Of a stretch of DNA of 64,000 nucleotides, positions 35,479 through 44,270 are shown in pieces. Within the stretch, counting starts at the first letter, position 1. Every line of letters starts with the position of its first letter. The stretch is from Martelella limonii (GTDB lineage: Bacteria > Pseudomonadota > Alphaproteobacteria > Rhizobiales > Rhizobiaceae). The DNA lies in NCBI RefSeq assembly GCF_013344475.1, contig NZ_JABUOU010000008.1, positions 165,035 to 229,034 of the forward strand, given 5' to 3'. Under the pieces are notes generated by a model. The model was not told the DNA's origin, searched no databases, and was given only the letters and a program-made list of their open reading frames with translations. The translations under genes and the position numbers were made by a program.

Positions 35479-35847
35479 ATGGCGGCCATGCGGCAAATGC
35501 GGACGGCGATGAAGATGGTGTGCATTGTCACGGCCATCATGCTCGGCATGCTTTTGCCCACCGTCAGCAGTGCCGCCGCTCTTTGCGCAACATCACCCCA
35601 GGTCGCAATCCACCATGCGCCGTCTTCCGACGCCGCGGTGCATCATGGCATGGACCACACGGATGGCACGCCCGGCGCAAAGGCCTGTTGCCTGGCAGAC
35701 TGCAGCCTGCAGACCGGCGTCACGCCCGCACAGCCATCAGGGGCTGCGGCGCCCATTCCCGGAGCGCTGGTCTTCATCGATCTTTCCGCGTCCCTGAAAG
35801 GCCACCCTGTTTCTCCCGCCTTCGAGCCTCCCCGCACCGTCGCATGA
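35479..35847 (+). CDS. Small exported protein, possible metal-related, upstream of multicopper oxidase
   Basis: About 122 residues with an N-terminal hydrophobic signal (MKMVCIVTAIMLGMLLPTVS), then a His/Met-containing stretch (VAIHHAPSSDAAVHHGMDH) and a CCLADC motif. I do not recognise the family. It ends 82 bases before the multicopper oxidase and may be co-transcribed, so a periplasmic copper-binding role is possible. The start is uncertain: a GTG at 35455 is also open, and its 5' end overlaps the cysG remnant on the other strand. Confidence 0.55.
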   Translation: MAAMRQMRTAMKMVCIVTAIMLGMLLPTVSSAAALCATSPQVAIHHAPSSDAAVHHGMDHTDGTPGAKACCLADCSLQTGVTPAQPSGAAAPIPGALVFIDLSASLKGHPVSPAFEPPRTVA

Positions 35848-35929
35848 ACCCGGGCGCCGCACATGTCGGCACCTGCCATCCTTCATGTGACATCATCCGG
35901 TCCATTGACCGGTCTTCGGGAGAACGATC

Positions 35930-37354
35930 ATGTATCGCCGACAATTCATGCAGAGGCTCGCACTTGGCGCGGCAGCCTTCGGACCCGGCCTGCCTTTCGC
36001 CCTGGCCAGTTCCTCACACGCACAGCAACCTCCCGCCAAGCTGGAGATCACCAACCGCACGATCGAAGTGAATGGAAGGCCCGCGACAGTCTATGGCCTT
36101 GTCGGGCCCAACGGAAAGCCGGGCCTCACGCTCGATGCGGAACATCCTTTCGATGTCCGGCTCGTCAACAGCAGCCGTGAAGCGACGCTCGTTCACTGGC
36201 ATGGCCTGACCCCGCCATGGGACATGGACGGGGTTCCCGGCAATCCGGCGCCGATGATCGCCCCGGGAGAAGAACGAAGCTACTATTTCCCCCTGCGCAA
36301 CAGCGGCACGCACTGGATGCACGCCCATACGCTGCAGGAACAGACCCTGCTGGCAGCGCCGCTGATCATCCTTTCGGAAGAAGACAGAAGCGCCGATGTC
36401 CAGGAGGTCGTCGTCCTGCTCCACGACTTCTCGTTCCGCTCCCCCGAGGAGTTGCTCGCCGGCCTGACGAAAGGCGGCGGCCATGGCGGGATGACGGGCG
36501 GGCACGCCATGATGATGCATGGGCACGAGATGTCCGGCATGGCGATGCCTGCCATGGACCTGAACGATATCGTGTATGATGCCTATCTGGCCAATGACCG
36601 GACGCTGGACGATCCTGAGGTATTTTCCGTCGAAAAGGGTTGTCGGGTGCGGTTGCGCATCATCAATGGCGCTACCGCCACCAATTTCACCATCGACACC
36701 GGCATTCTCCCCGGTCGCCTGATGGCCGTGGACGGGCAGCCAGTAGAGCCCCTTTCCGGCAAACGGTTCGGCGTATCGATGGGACAGCGCCTCGATATCA
36801 TGCTCGACATCCCAGGGACAGGCGGCGCCTTTCCTGTTCTCGCCCTTCGCGAGGGCGCGCGCGAGCGGACCGGCATCGTCCTGGCGACGCGCGGCGCAGC
36901 CATTGCCCGGGTTTCCGGCCTCGGCGCGGAAGACGGGCCGGTGCTGGATCTCAAACTGGAAACCGGGCTCCGCGCTCTGTCCGCCCTCGGGGGCGGCCCC
37001 TTAAGCCAGAGCTACGACCTCGTATTGTCCGGCAGCATGTCCGGCTACGACTGGCGGATCGATAGTGCGGAGGAGATGCGCGTACGCCGCGGCGACCGCG
37101 TTCGGCTTGCGATGACCAACATGTCGATGATGGGGCACCCGATGCATCTGCACGGCCATCACTTTCAGGTCGTGGGCATCAATGGCATCGCAACGGACGG
37201 AGCGGTTCGCGACACAGTCTATGTGCCGCCGATGGCGACAGTCGATATCGTGTTCACCGCCGATAATCCCGGACGCTGGCCGTTCCACTGTCATCACCTG
37301 TACCACATGGCAAGCGGCATGATGGCTCACGTCGACTACGAAGGATCGACCTGA
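35930..37354 (+). CDS. Tat-exported multicopper oxidase (CueO/CopA/laccase-like)
   Basis: A 474-residue three-domain cupredoxin protein. The N-terminus has a twin-arginine signal (YRRQFMQRL). All four copper-ligand motifs are present: LVHWHGL (89-91), HWMHAHT (131-133), HPMHLHGHHF, and HCHHLYHMASGMM with the type-1 Cys. A Met/His-rich insert at about 184-210 resembles the copper-binding insert of copper-resistance oxidases. It probably oxidises Cu(I) or phenolics in the periplasm. The ATG has GGGAGAA seven bases upstream. Confidence 0.93.
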   Translation: MYRRQFMQRLALGAAAFGPGLPFALASSSHAQQPPAKLEITNRTIEVNGRPATVYGLVGPNGKPGLTLDAEHPFDVRLVNSSREATLVHWHGLTPPWDMDGVPGNPAPMIAPGEERSYYFPLRNSGTHWMHAHTLQEQTLLAAPLIILSEEDRSADVQEVVVLLHDFSFRSPEELLAGLTKGGGHGGMTGGHAMMMHGHEMSGMAMPAMDLNDIVYDAYLANDRTLDDPEVFSVEKGCRVRLRIINGATATNFTIDTGILPGRLMAVDGQPVEPLSGKRFGVSMGQRLDIMLDIPGTGGAFPVLALREGARERTGIVLATRGAAIARVSGLGAEDGPVLDLKLETGLRALSALGGGPLSQSYDLVLSGSMSGYDWRIDSAEEMRVRRGDRVRLAMTNMSMMGHPMHLHGHHFQVVGINGIATDGAVRDTVYVPPMATVDIVFTADNPGRWPFHCHHLYHMASGMMAHVDYEGST

Positions 37355-37453
37355 AGCCGTCCCAGACCGAGGGAGGGCAGATGGCGGAATGATGCGGCGT
37401 GGCGAACAAGACGACCCGGCGCAAGCTTCAGTGCCTGTGCCGGGTCAGCACGC

Positions 37454-38521
37454 CTATTTCCAGACGCCGACGAGTTCGACGTAGCCGTAACCCGTGATCG
37501 GCTCGCCCCCATAGGAGCCGGTGACAGTGCTTGCCCCTTCATATTTGGTCAGGTAGGGGGCGACGGAGATGATTTCCTGATGCCGCGGCGCGGGAAGGAC
37601 GTCGAGCTGAACATCGAGAGCGGGAATGCTGACCGACCAGCGCGTCGGATAGGTATTGCCGCTTTCTTCGCTGGTCCACTCATCAGCCGCTCCGAGGCTT
37701 GGTTCCACGGCTGCGACGGTCTGGGAACCATCGGGATGAAGCACCGTTGCCCAGGACCGGTCCTTGCCGATCGCGCCATCAAAGGCCGACCAGAGGCTGA
37801 TCGAGTCGCCATTGTCGAGGCGCAAGCCCATCCAGCTCCACGTCGCATCCTGAGAACCCGCCGGCGCATTATCCTGCCACTGGCGATCGAACCAGCCGTT
37901 GCCGTCGATCTTGTATGTCTTGCCGTCCATCGTGATGGAGCCGGTCGTCTTCATCACGGGGACGGAGTATTCGTGGATCGTCATGCCCAGCAGCGGGAAG
38001 ATACCCGTGCCGCCGTTATAAAGGGTCGGGCTGACTGGCGTCATCTGCAGGTCCAGCGAACCATTCTTGAGCGTGGCCTTGGCCTCGATACCATCGGGCG
38101 TTATGTGCATCGCGCCATTGGGAAGGCTGTAATTGATACCGTCCGCCGTTTCGCCTTCGCCGGTATACGGCAGCAACATGTCCCCGGCGCTATACCAACC
38201 GGTCGTCTCGTCGGTGATGGAAGCCACCGATTGAATGACGCGCTGGCCGTCAGGCGTCTTCATGACCATGACATGGTAGAGGCAGCTGATCGTATGCCCT
38301 TCGGCGGTGAAATGTCCGGTGACGAACCATGAATTGACATCGTAGTCCGCCTTGATCGGCAGGTCCTTGACGGCATCAAGCAGAGGACCGACCCCGGCCG
38401 GGGCCGACAGAGGAGCGGGCGCGGGCGCATTCGACAGCGAAGCAGCATGAGAAAAGCCCGCCGCGCCGATGACGATCAGGCCAGAGAGGAGAAGTGAATT
38501 CCAGAACCGTTGAGATGTCAT
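37454..38521 (-). CDS. Exported AttH/CrtC-like lipocalin-domain protein
   Basis: A 355-residue protein with a signal peptide (FWNSLLLSGLIVIGAAGFSHA) and an AttH/CrtC-type double lipocalin fold, suggested by SWFVTGHF, ISCLYHVMVMKTPDG, GNGWFDRQW and WSWMGLRLDNG. The start at 38521 follows GGGAG; the longer frame runs into the operator region. Relatives include carotenoid hydratases and proteins of unknown function, so substrate binding or hydration is possible. It is divergent from a TetR gene, which probably represses it. Confidence 0.8.
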   Translation of the reverse strand: MTSQRFWNSLLLSGLIVIGAAGFSHAASLSNAPAPAPLSAPAGVGPLLDAVKDLPIKADYDVNSWFVTGHFTAEGHTISCLYHVMVMKTPDGQRVIQSVASITDETTGWYSAGDMLLPYTGEGETADGINYSLPNGAMHITPDGIEAKATLKNGSLDLQMTPVSPTLYNGGTGIFPLLGMTIHEYSVPVMKTTGSITMDGKTYKIDGNGWFDRQWQDNAPAGSQDATWSWMGLRLDNGDSISLWSAFDGAIGKDRSWATVLHPDGSQTVAAVEPSLGAADEWTSEESGNTYPTRWSVSIPALDVQLDVLPAPRHQEIISVAPYLTKYEGASTVTGSYGGEPITGYGYVELVGVWK

Positions 38522-38593
38522 GTCCAGACTCCCTATAACGACGTGGCCGGGATGGCCGACGACTGAACCGAGCGGCGGGAACATTGAATTTCT

Positions 38594-38628
38594 CTTACCG
38601 TCAGTATATATATCTTACTGCCAGTAAG
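38594..38628. promoter_or_regulatory. Two operator-like dyads between lipocalin and TetR genes
   Basis: CTTACTGCCAGTAAG at 38614-38628 is a near-perfect palindrome. A related copy, CTTACCGTCAGTATA, lies 20 bases upstream at 38594-38608, about two helical turns away, in an AT-rich divergent promoter. The arrangement fits a TetR-family operator controlling both genes. Confidence 0.65.
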
Positions 38629-38639
38629 TTTTTTTCAAG

Positions 38640-39251
38640 GTGTATGTTTTGCAAACTTCAAGCGAGCGCGCGGCGCCGAAAAAACCATCGTTCAAGCAAC
38701 AGCAATTGCGTCAACGCGAGACGGCTCTTGTCACGGCAGGAGGACAACTGTTGGCGACAAAAGGTTATGAGCGCACCACCATCGATGACATCATTGGCGT
38801 TGTGGGCATCTCGAAGCCGACCTTCTACAGCCACTTCGCCAGCAAGGAGGCGTTGGCAATCAAGGTGATCGTGTCAGGTCTGGAAACAGCCCTTTCGAAG
38901 CTTGAGACATTTGCAGCAGCGATGCCGCCAGGGGAGGCCTCGCGGGCAATGATCGAATGGGCGATCGACAACCAATTCGGCCCGGACGGCGAGCCGTCAT
39001 TTTCCGGCGCTCTGGCGTTCTTTGATCATGACGACGTTCTCGCTGCGGAAAGCAGGCTGACAGGACGACTGGCCGACCTGATCAACAGAGGGCAGCAGGA
39101 GGGAACGATAGAAAAAACGGTGGATGCCCGCCTGCTGTCGCGTACCTTTCGCAGCATCCTGAAAGACAACTCATTCTTTGATCGTTCGGGTGAAGGAAAG
39201 GCGGATCTTTCCGAGATAAAGAGCGGCATGATCCGTCTTCTTCTCGGCTAG
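38640..39251 (+). CDS. TetR/AcrR-family transcriptional regulator
   Basis: A 203-residue TetR protein with the DNA-binding domain at about 22-70 (GYERTTIDDIIGVVGISKPT, then FYSHFASKEAL) and a ligand domain after it. The start is a GTG at 38640 with little upstream signal; a TTG a few codons in is possible. It probably binds the two dyads upstream and represses itself and the lipocalin gene. The inducer is not predictable. Confidence 0.88.
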   Translation: MYVLQTSSERAAPKKPSFKQQQLRQRETALVTAGGQLLATKGYERTTIDDIIGVVGISKPTFYSHFASKEALAIKVIVSGLETALSKLETFAAAMPPGEASRAMIEWAIDNQFGPDGEPSFSGALAFFDHDDVLAAESRLTGRLADLINRGQQEGTIEKTVDARLLSRTFRSILKDNSFFDRSGEGKADLSEIKSGMIRLLLG

Positions 39252-39509
39252 ACAGGTAATTGTCACTGCGAACCCAGCCGCCTTTTCCTCTCGAAGAGGC
39301 CCCGGCGCTGTCGGGTTTCATCCCCGGTGCCCTCGGAGGCCTGATCTTAAAGGTCAGCAATGTCTGCGAAAACCCAAGGCAGGTTTTGGAAAGACGTTTC
39401 CGCGAATGAGAAAGGGCATTCGTGCTCTTGAAATCCCTGATCACCAGCCCTGACAAGATGCCATCCTGTTCAGGCGATCTCAGCGCGATGTGCCTTGAGC
39501 ATCGCTTGT

Positions 39510-41354
39510 TCATCGCAGTGCCCTTAGGGCGTTCAGGATAACCGCGACGTCGATTGCCTCCTGCGTCAGGGCACCCTGAACAGGGGGCAGGAAGCCGAGG
39601 CTGGCAAAGCCCATGGCGGCAACCGACAGTCCAAGGCCCGCGACAACACTTTGCGCCGCGATCATCCGGCTGCGGCGCGCAACCGCCATGGCCCTCACCA
39701 GCGGTGCCAGTTCGTCCACCAGCAGCACGATCCCCGCCGCTTCCGACGATGAAGCCGTTCCGTGAGCGCCCATGGCAACGCCGACATCGGCCGCAGCAAG
39801 CGCCGGCGCGTCATTGACGCCGTCGCCCACCATCATGACAGGGCCGTTGGCGACCTCGCTGCGCACGGCAGCAACCTTGGCATCCGGCGAGAGATCCCCG
39901 AGCACGAGATCGAAGCCGAGTTGCTTGCCGACTTTTTCGGCGATATCGCTTCGGTCGCCCGAGGCCAGCACCAGCCGTTTCACGCCCGCGCGCCGCAACG
40001 CGTCCAGCATCGGTTTTGCATCAAGGCGGACCTGGTCCTGCAGCACGATGATGCCGGCCACGTTGCCGTCAATGCCAACCGCCACCGTCATGGCGGCCGG
40101 GTCGATGTCCTGCAGCAGATCGTCTGCCCGTACATTGCCGCTCCGTTCTGCCACAAAGCTGTTGCCGCCGACGGCGACCTTTCGGCCATCCACAATGCCC
40201 TCGATCCCGGTCCCGGGCGTTTCCACCACCTGCACCGGTGCAGATAGGGCAAGGCCTTTGGACTGGGCGGCCTTGATCAGCGCCGTGGCAACGACATGGC
40301 CTGATGCCTGGTCGAGACTGGCTGCGGCCTTCAGGATATCCGCCTCTGCAAATCCGGCGCGCGTCCTGATCTCGGTGATTGTTGCCTGCCCATGGGTCAC
40401 GGTCCCGGTTTTGTCGAGAATCACGGTCTGGACCTGCGACAGCGCCTCCAGCACGCCACCGCCCTTGACAAGAACCCCCATCCGGGCCGTGCGCGACATG
40501 CCCGAAATCAGCGCGACAGGAACGGCGAGGATGAGCGGACAGGGCGTGGCGACGACGAGCACGGAGAGAACGCGGATGGTATCTTGTGTCACGAGCCAGG
40601 TGACGGCGGCGATTGTGACCGTCAGCGCAAGAAAGCCGATCGCATAGCGGTCAGCCATGCGCACCATCGGCGCCTTGCTCGATTGAGCGGCCTCAACGAG
40701 GCGCACGATGCCCGCATAGGTGCTCTCGGCAGCCGGGCGGATTGCGACAAGCTCGAATGCGGCTCCGGCGGAGGCCGCGCCGCTCAGCGCTTCGCCGCCT
40801 TTCATGATGTTCTGTGGAAGAGATTCGCCTGTCAGCGCCGAGAGGTCGAGCACGGCGACATCGGTTGCCACGCGACCATCGACGGGCAGAACGTCGCCCT
40901 GACGAATGAGAAGCCGATCCCCCGCTTTGATATCAGCGATCGGCACCTGTTGCAGCACGTCGCCATTGTAGCGCATGGCAGTCTGCGCCACGCGGCCCAT
41001 CAGCGCCGTCATCTCCTTCTTGGCGCGACCCTGCGCGAAGTCCTCAAGAAGCTGCCCGCCCGCATACATCATCGCCACGACATTCGCCGCCAGCGGCTCT
41101 CCGAACGCCAAGGCGGCGGACATCGACAGTGCTGCTACGATATCGAGACCGATATCGCCTCTACGAAGGGAGACGGCGATCTGAACGAACAGAGCGAGCA
41201 GGACGGGAACTGTGGCCGCAGACCAGACCCAACCAGCTTCACCCGGATTTTCGCTCCAGGACAGAAGGCCACCCGCGACAAGGCCCGTTGCGGCAAATCC
41301 GATCAATATCCGGGAGTGCTTGCGGCGGAGTATCTCTCGGATATGAAGCTTCAT
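39510..41354 (-). CDS. P1B-type heavy-metal-translocating ATPase
   Basis: A 614-residue P-type ATPase with TGES, the metal-site TPCPL in the membrane, DKTGT phosphorylation motif and GDGVNDAPAL hinge. There is no N-terminal heavy-metal domain and the usual HP motif reads SGHVVA, so it belongs to a less-studied P1B branch. A C-terminal helix pair ends the protein. Metal (Zn/Cd/Co or Cu) cannot be assigned with certainty. The ATG at 41354 has GGGGGAG six bases upstream and is preferred to the longer frame. The copper oxidase and DUF302 genes nearby fit a metal-stress island. Confidence 0.9.
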   Translation of the reverse strand: MKLHIREILRRKHSRILIGFAATGLVAGGLLSWSENPGEAGWVWSAATVPVLLALFVQIAVSLRRGDIGLDIVAALSMSAALAFGEPLAANVVAMMYAGGQLLEDFAQGRAKKEMTALMGRVAQTAMRYNGDVLQQVPIADIKAGDRLLIRQGDVLPVDGRVATDVAVLDLSALTGESLPQNIMKGGEALSGAASAGAAFELVAIRPAAESTYAGIVRLVEAAQSSKAPMVRMADRYAIGFLALTVTIAAVTWLVTQDTIRVLSVLVVATPCPLILAVPVALISGMSRTARMGVLVKGGGVLEALSQVQTVILDKTGTVTHGQATITEIRTRAGFAEADILKAAASLDQASGHVVATALIKAAQSKGLALSAPVQVVETPGTGIEGIVDGRKVAVGGNSFVAERSGNVRADDLLQDIDPAAMTVAVGIDGNVAGIIVLQDQVRLDAKPMLDALRRAGVKRLVLASGDRSDIAEKVGKQLGFDLVLGDLSPDAKVAAVRSEVANGPVMMVGDGVNDAPALAAADVGVAMGAHGTASSSEAAGIVLLVDELAPLVRAMAVARRSRMIAAQSVVAGLGLSVAAMGFASLGFLPPVQGALTQEAIDVAVILNALRALR

Positions 41355-41625
41355 TGCGTCTCCCCCGGCCCCAAGGACACCATGATGTTCCAGATTAGGC
41401 CATTGCACTCTACCGCTATCTGCGGCGGTCCGCTTGATCTCGATCCAAATGCCGTCACCGCGATCGTATTTTCTGGCCCAACGTCACCGAAGCAGGATGC
41501 GAATGTCAGCGACAGAAATCCGGCAGGCGGTCACAGTGGCATCGCTGATCTTCCGCGCATCGGCGCACACGCAGGAACGACCGTGTGAGGTCGTGAAGCA
41601 ACCGCAGCGTTCGACACTTTATCGC

Positions 41626-41676
41626 AGACCGCCCGCACCATCCCGATGCACGGCATCGCGATGGTGCGGGCGGTCT
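41626..41676. repeat. 51-base inverted repeat in a 439-base gene-free stretch
   Basis: The stretch 41355-41793 has no credible gene. It contains two 24-base arms (41626-41649 and 41653-41676) that match at 23 positions, separated by ACG. The outer bases are AGACCGCCCGC and GCGGGCGGTCT. No T-run follows, so it is not a standard terminator. It may be an extragenic palindrome, a remnant of a mobile element, or an RNA structure. Confidence 0.75.
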
Positions 41677-41793
41677 TGGAAGGCAAGGCACGACCAGGGC
41701 AGGATCGGCTGGATACGAGCCTGCAGTCCCGATGCGGCCAATATGAACGCGCCGCGGGTGCGGAGGCAAAGTCAGGCAGCCCCTAGGCCCGGT

Positions 41794-42189
41794 TCACGTC
41801 TGGACATCCGCGACAGCATCGTGAAGCATAGAGCGCACTGTTCCAGCGACGTCCTTCAGACGGTCGTTGTCGATTGCCTGCATCGAGGCGACTGGATCTA
41901 CCGCACTGATCATCACCTCGCCATCTCCCAGGGAACGAACAATGACGTTGCAGGGAAGCATGGCCCCGACCTTCGGCTCGATCTGCATGGCCTGATGAGC
42001 CATTTTCGGGTTGCAGGCTCCCAGAATAAGGTAATCGGCAACGTCAACATCGAGCTTCTTCTTCATGGTGCTGGCGACGTCGATTTCTGTCAGGACGCCA
42101 AAGCCGTGCCGCGCAAGCGCCTCCCGGGTTCTTTCGACAACCAGATTAAACGGCATGCCAGAGATCGTCTTATCCATCGTGTAATGCAT
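41794..42189 (-). CDS. DUF302-family protein
   Basis: A 131-residue protein matching the DUF302 pattern: MPFNLVVERTREALARHGFG, VLTEIDVASTMKKKLD, YLILGACNPKMAHQAMQIEP and LLPCNVIVR-like MLPCNVIV. The biochemical role of the family is unknown; members often sit beside heavy-metal or copper genes. The start has AGGAGG at ideal spacing. Confidence 0.88.
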   Translation of the reverse strand: MHYTMDKTISGMPFNLVVERTREALARHGFGVLTEIDVASTMKKKLDVDVADYLILGACNPKMAHQAMQIEPKVGAMLPCNVIVRSLGDGEVMISAVDPVASMQAIDNDRLKDVAGTVRSMLHDAVADVQT

Positions 42190-42403
42190 TGCTAGCCTCC
42201 TGGGTTTTCGCGAACATCAACTCGTTAGGAACTATCATCTGTAGCAAGGTCGTGAAGCGGATCGGCAACAAGGTCACTCTAGGACGACAGCAGGCCTTCT
42301 GCCATCCCTTCGACAACAGCCCTTATCGAAGAACATTACGAAGCCCTTGCTGCGCGCGGCGTAATTTGCATCGCCCGAAGTCCGGCAATAACCTGATTTC
42401 CCG

Positions 42404-42805
42404 TCAGGCTTCGACCAGCCGCTCCCTGAACCAGCGCGCGAGTTCGTCTTCCCCAATCGCGCCGCCAGCCACGCCTTCCATCAATTGAACCGCATCGACG
42501 GGCTGGAAGCGAAGCCGGTATCCGTTATCGGCAAGGAAAAGACGCGCCGCGATCCAGGCCGTGCGCTTGTTGCCATCCATGAAACCATGGTTCTTGGCGA
42601 GACCGAAGGCATAGGCCGCGGCAAGGTCTGACGCGTCCGGGGTGCCATATGCAGCCACATTCTGCGGACGGGCCAAGGCGCTTTCTATCCCGTCAGCGTT
42701 TCGGATGCCCTCGGAGCCGCCATGTTCCGACAATTGCCTGTCGTGAACCGCATATATGACAGCCGGTTCCACCCATCGCCAGTTCTTCATTGCGGCACCC
42801 GTCAT
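42404..42805 (-). CDS. doc: Doc-family (Fic fold) toxin of a type II toxin-antitoxin pair
   Basis: A 133-residue death-on-curing protein with the Fic-type motif KNHGFMDGNKRTAW. Doc toxins phosphorylate EF-Tu and stop translation. Its ATG overlaps the antitoxin stop (ATGA), the usual antitoxin-first order. A later in-frame Met (MKNW) is a possible start. Confidence 0.9.
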   Translation of the reverse strand: MTGAAMKNWRWVEPAVIYAVHDRQLSEHGGSEGIRNADGIESALARPQNVAAYGTPDASDLAAAYAFGLAKNHGFMDGNKRTAWIAARLFLADNGYRLRFQPVDAVQLMEGVAGGAIGEDELARWFRERLVEA

Positions 42806-43029
42806 TTGGCCAGCGCGCGCAATACCTCGCGGTCGTCATGCATGATTTCATCGGCGAGTTCCATCTGGCGGACGAACTCCGGATTATAGGGCGTCAGGCG
42901 ATAGCCGCCATCCGCTGTTTCCGTCAGATAGAGGGTATCACCCTTCTTGACCTTCAGATGGGCCATTATTTCCTTGGTGAGGATGACGCCGGACGATGCG
43001 CCAACCGTTGTAATCTTGACACTCTGCAT
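42802..43029 (-). CDS. AbrB/MazE-type antitoxin
   Basis: A 75-residue swapped-hairpin AbrB-family protein (VKITTVGASSGVILTKEIMA, then LKVKKGDTLYLTE), with a C-terminal arm likely to neutralise Doc. Phd-type antitoxins are usual for Doc, but AbrB-type partners occur. It probably represses its own operon by binding the palindrome just upstream. Confidence 0.87.
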   Translation of the reverse strand: MQSVKITTVGASSGVILTKEIMAHLKVKKGDTLYLTETADGGYRLTPYNPEFVRQMELADEIMHDDREVLRALAK

Positions 43030-43042
43030 AGCGGCCGCCTCT

Positions 43043-43064
43043 CTATATAATAGCTATTATATAG
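43043..43064. promoter_or_regulatory. Perfect 22-base palindrome, toxin-antitoxin operator
   Basis: Half-site CTATATAATAG followed directly by its exact reverse complement, 14 bases upstream of the antitoxin start. The AT-rich core could double as a -10 box, so antitoxin binding would block transcription. Confidence 0.75.
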
Positions 43065-43440
43065 ACAATGACACCTGATCGATCAATGGCAAGAAGCCGG
43101 CGGCAAAGCGCGAGGGCTTCGCGCGAGCGATTTTCTATAGATCAACGGAAAGCCAACCAACCCTGGAAAGAAAACAATTAATAAAATCATAACCTTGAAA
43201 TCGGGGAATGGCGGACAGAGAGTCCTTCTTAAAAAATTAAGAATGATAACATATCATTTATATTCAATAAGATAAGTGAATGATGAGTTGCAGAATGCGT
43301 AGCACTTTGTGTAGCATAAATAGGCTGTACGTTGGAGGGCCAAGTTTGTTTCCTTCATTCTATCTTTAGGCGCATATAGTAAGAAAAACAAATTTTACAC
43401 GCTTAGAAATGTGAACGATTACACGTTTCTCGAAGGCAGG
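43065..43440. other. AT-rich gene-free stretch
   Basis: No gene is seen. Base composition is markedly lower in GC than the flanks, most strongly at about 43170-43290 with runs such as CTTAAAAAATTAAG. It marks the start of a decayed, IS-rich segment and may be foreign or regulatory DNA. Confidence 0.5.
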
Positions 43441-43459
43441 CTCTCTGCTAACGTCAATC

Positions 43460-43961
43460 ACGACCTACGGCGTTTTGATCCACCGTTCGGATTCGATCTA
43501 TGATGACAGTCCGGCCGAGCGCTATCAGTTCCCGGCACAGTATCGAGCGCGGGTGGAGGCGTGTGTCGATGACTGGCTCGTCTATTACGAACCGAGCAAG
43601 GTGCGCGACACGCGCGGCTATTTCGCCGTCGCCAAGGTGGAGGCGGTCATCAGGGATCCGTCTTCCGCAGAGATGTTCATCGCGCTGATCGAGCCCGGCA
43701 CCTATCTCGATTTCGTCAATCCGGTTCCGTTCAATAGAGATGGCAGGCTGATCGAGCGCGGTCTCCTGAATGCTGGGCAGGATATCCGGTCGCGCGCAGT
43801 CTGCCGTCCGGCCCTTGTCTGACGAATACTCCAATCGCGTCCTCACGCTGGGCCTGGAGGAAAGTGAAGAAGAACTGCCGCGAATCCGTATTCCGCAGCT
43901 CGGTTCCCGCGCCGTCCGCGAACGAACCGCTCCGAGTTTACCGGAGGCTTGGTTTCAATAG
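43460..43961 (+). pseudogene. Broken HNH-endonuclease-family gene (N-terminal part, frameshifted)
   Basis: The plus strand reads TTYGVLIHRSDSIYDDSPAE and continues through WLVYYEPSKV and VAKVEAVIRDPS, which resembles the N-terminal domain of an HNH-nuclease-like family common in Alphaproteobacteria. No ATG precedes it; an ATC sits where the start would be expected. Near 43780 the family-like reading moves to another frame (SAVRPLSDEYSNRVLTLGL) and then ends at 43961 at the edge of an IS3 remnant. The nuclease core is absent. Confidence 0.6.
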
Positions 43962-44162
43962 TTACGCGGCTTGGACTTCAGTTTCCAGAGCTGCGTAGAA
44001 GTGTGCCTCTGCTTCTGCCGGTGGCATATTCCCGATTGGCTCGAGCAGACGGCGGTTGTTGAACCAATCCACCCATTCGAGCGTGGCAAATTCGACTGCC
44101 TCGAAGTTTCGCCAAGGGCCACGTCGGTTAATGACCTCAGCTTTATAGAGACCATTGATGTG
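43962..44162 (-). pseudogene. C-terminal remnant of an IS3-family transposase (OrfB)
   Basis: The minus strand encodes INGLYKAEVINRRGPWRNFE, then VEFATLEWVDWFNNRRLLEP and PPAEAEAHFYAALE, the end of the rve integrase domain of an IS3-type OrfB. The catalytic core and OrfA are missing upstream. It abuts the broken HNH-like gene. Confidence 0.8.
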
Positions 44163-44270
44163 TTGATGTGTGCTGAGACGGGACAGTGGCGATGACTGCC
44201 GGCTCAAGCCATCACCTTGGAGCATTGCGCCCCAAGCCATCTCGTGAGGCGGTTCGGTTCTTAAAAACGG

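Noticed and set aside
41506..41769. Minus-strand 87-codon frame in the gene-free region
   Set aside because: It runs through the long inverted repeat, has no ribosome site and no family resemblance.
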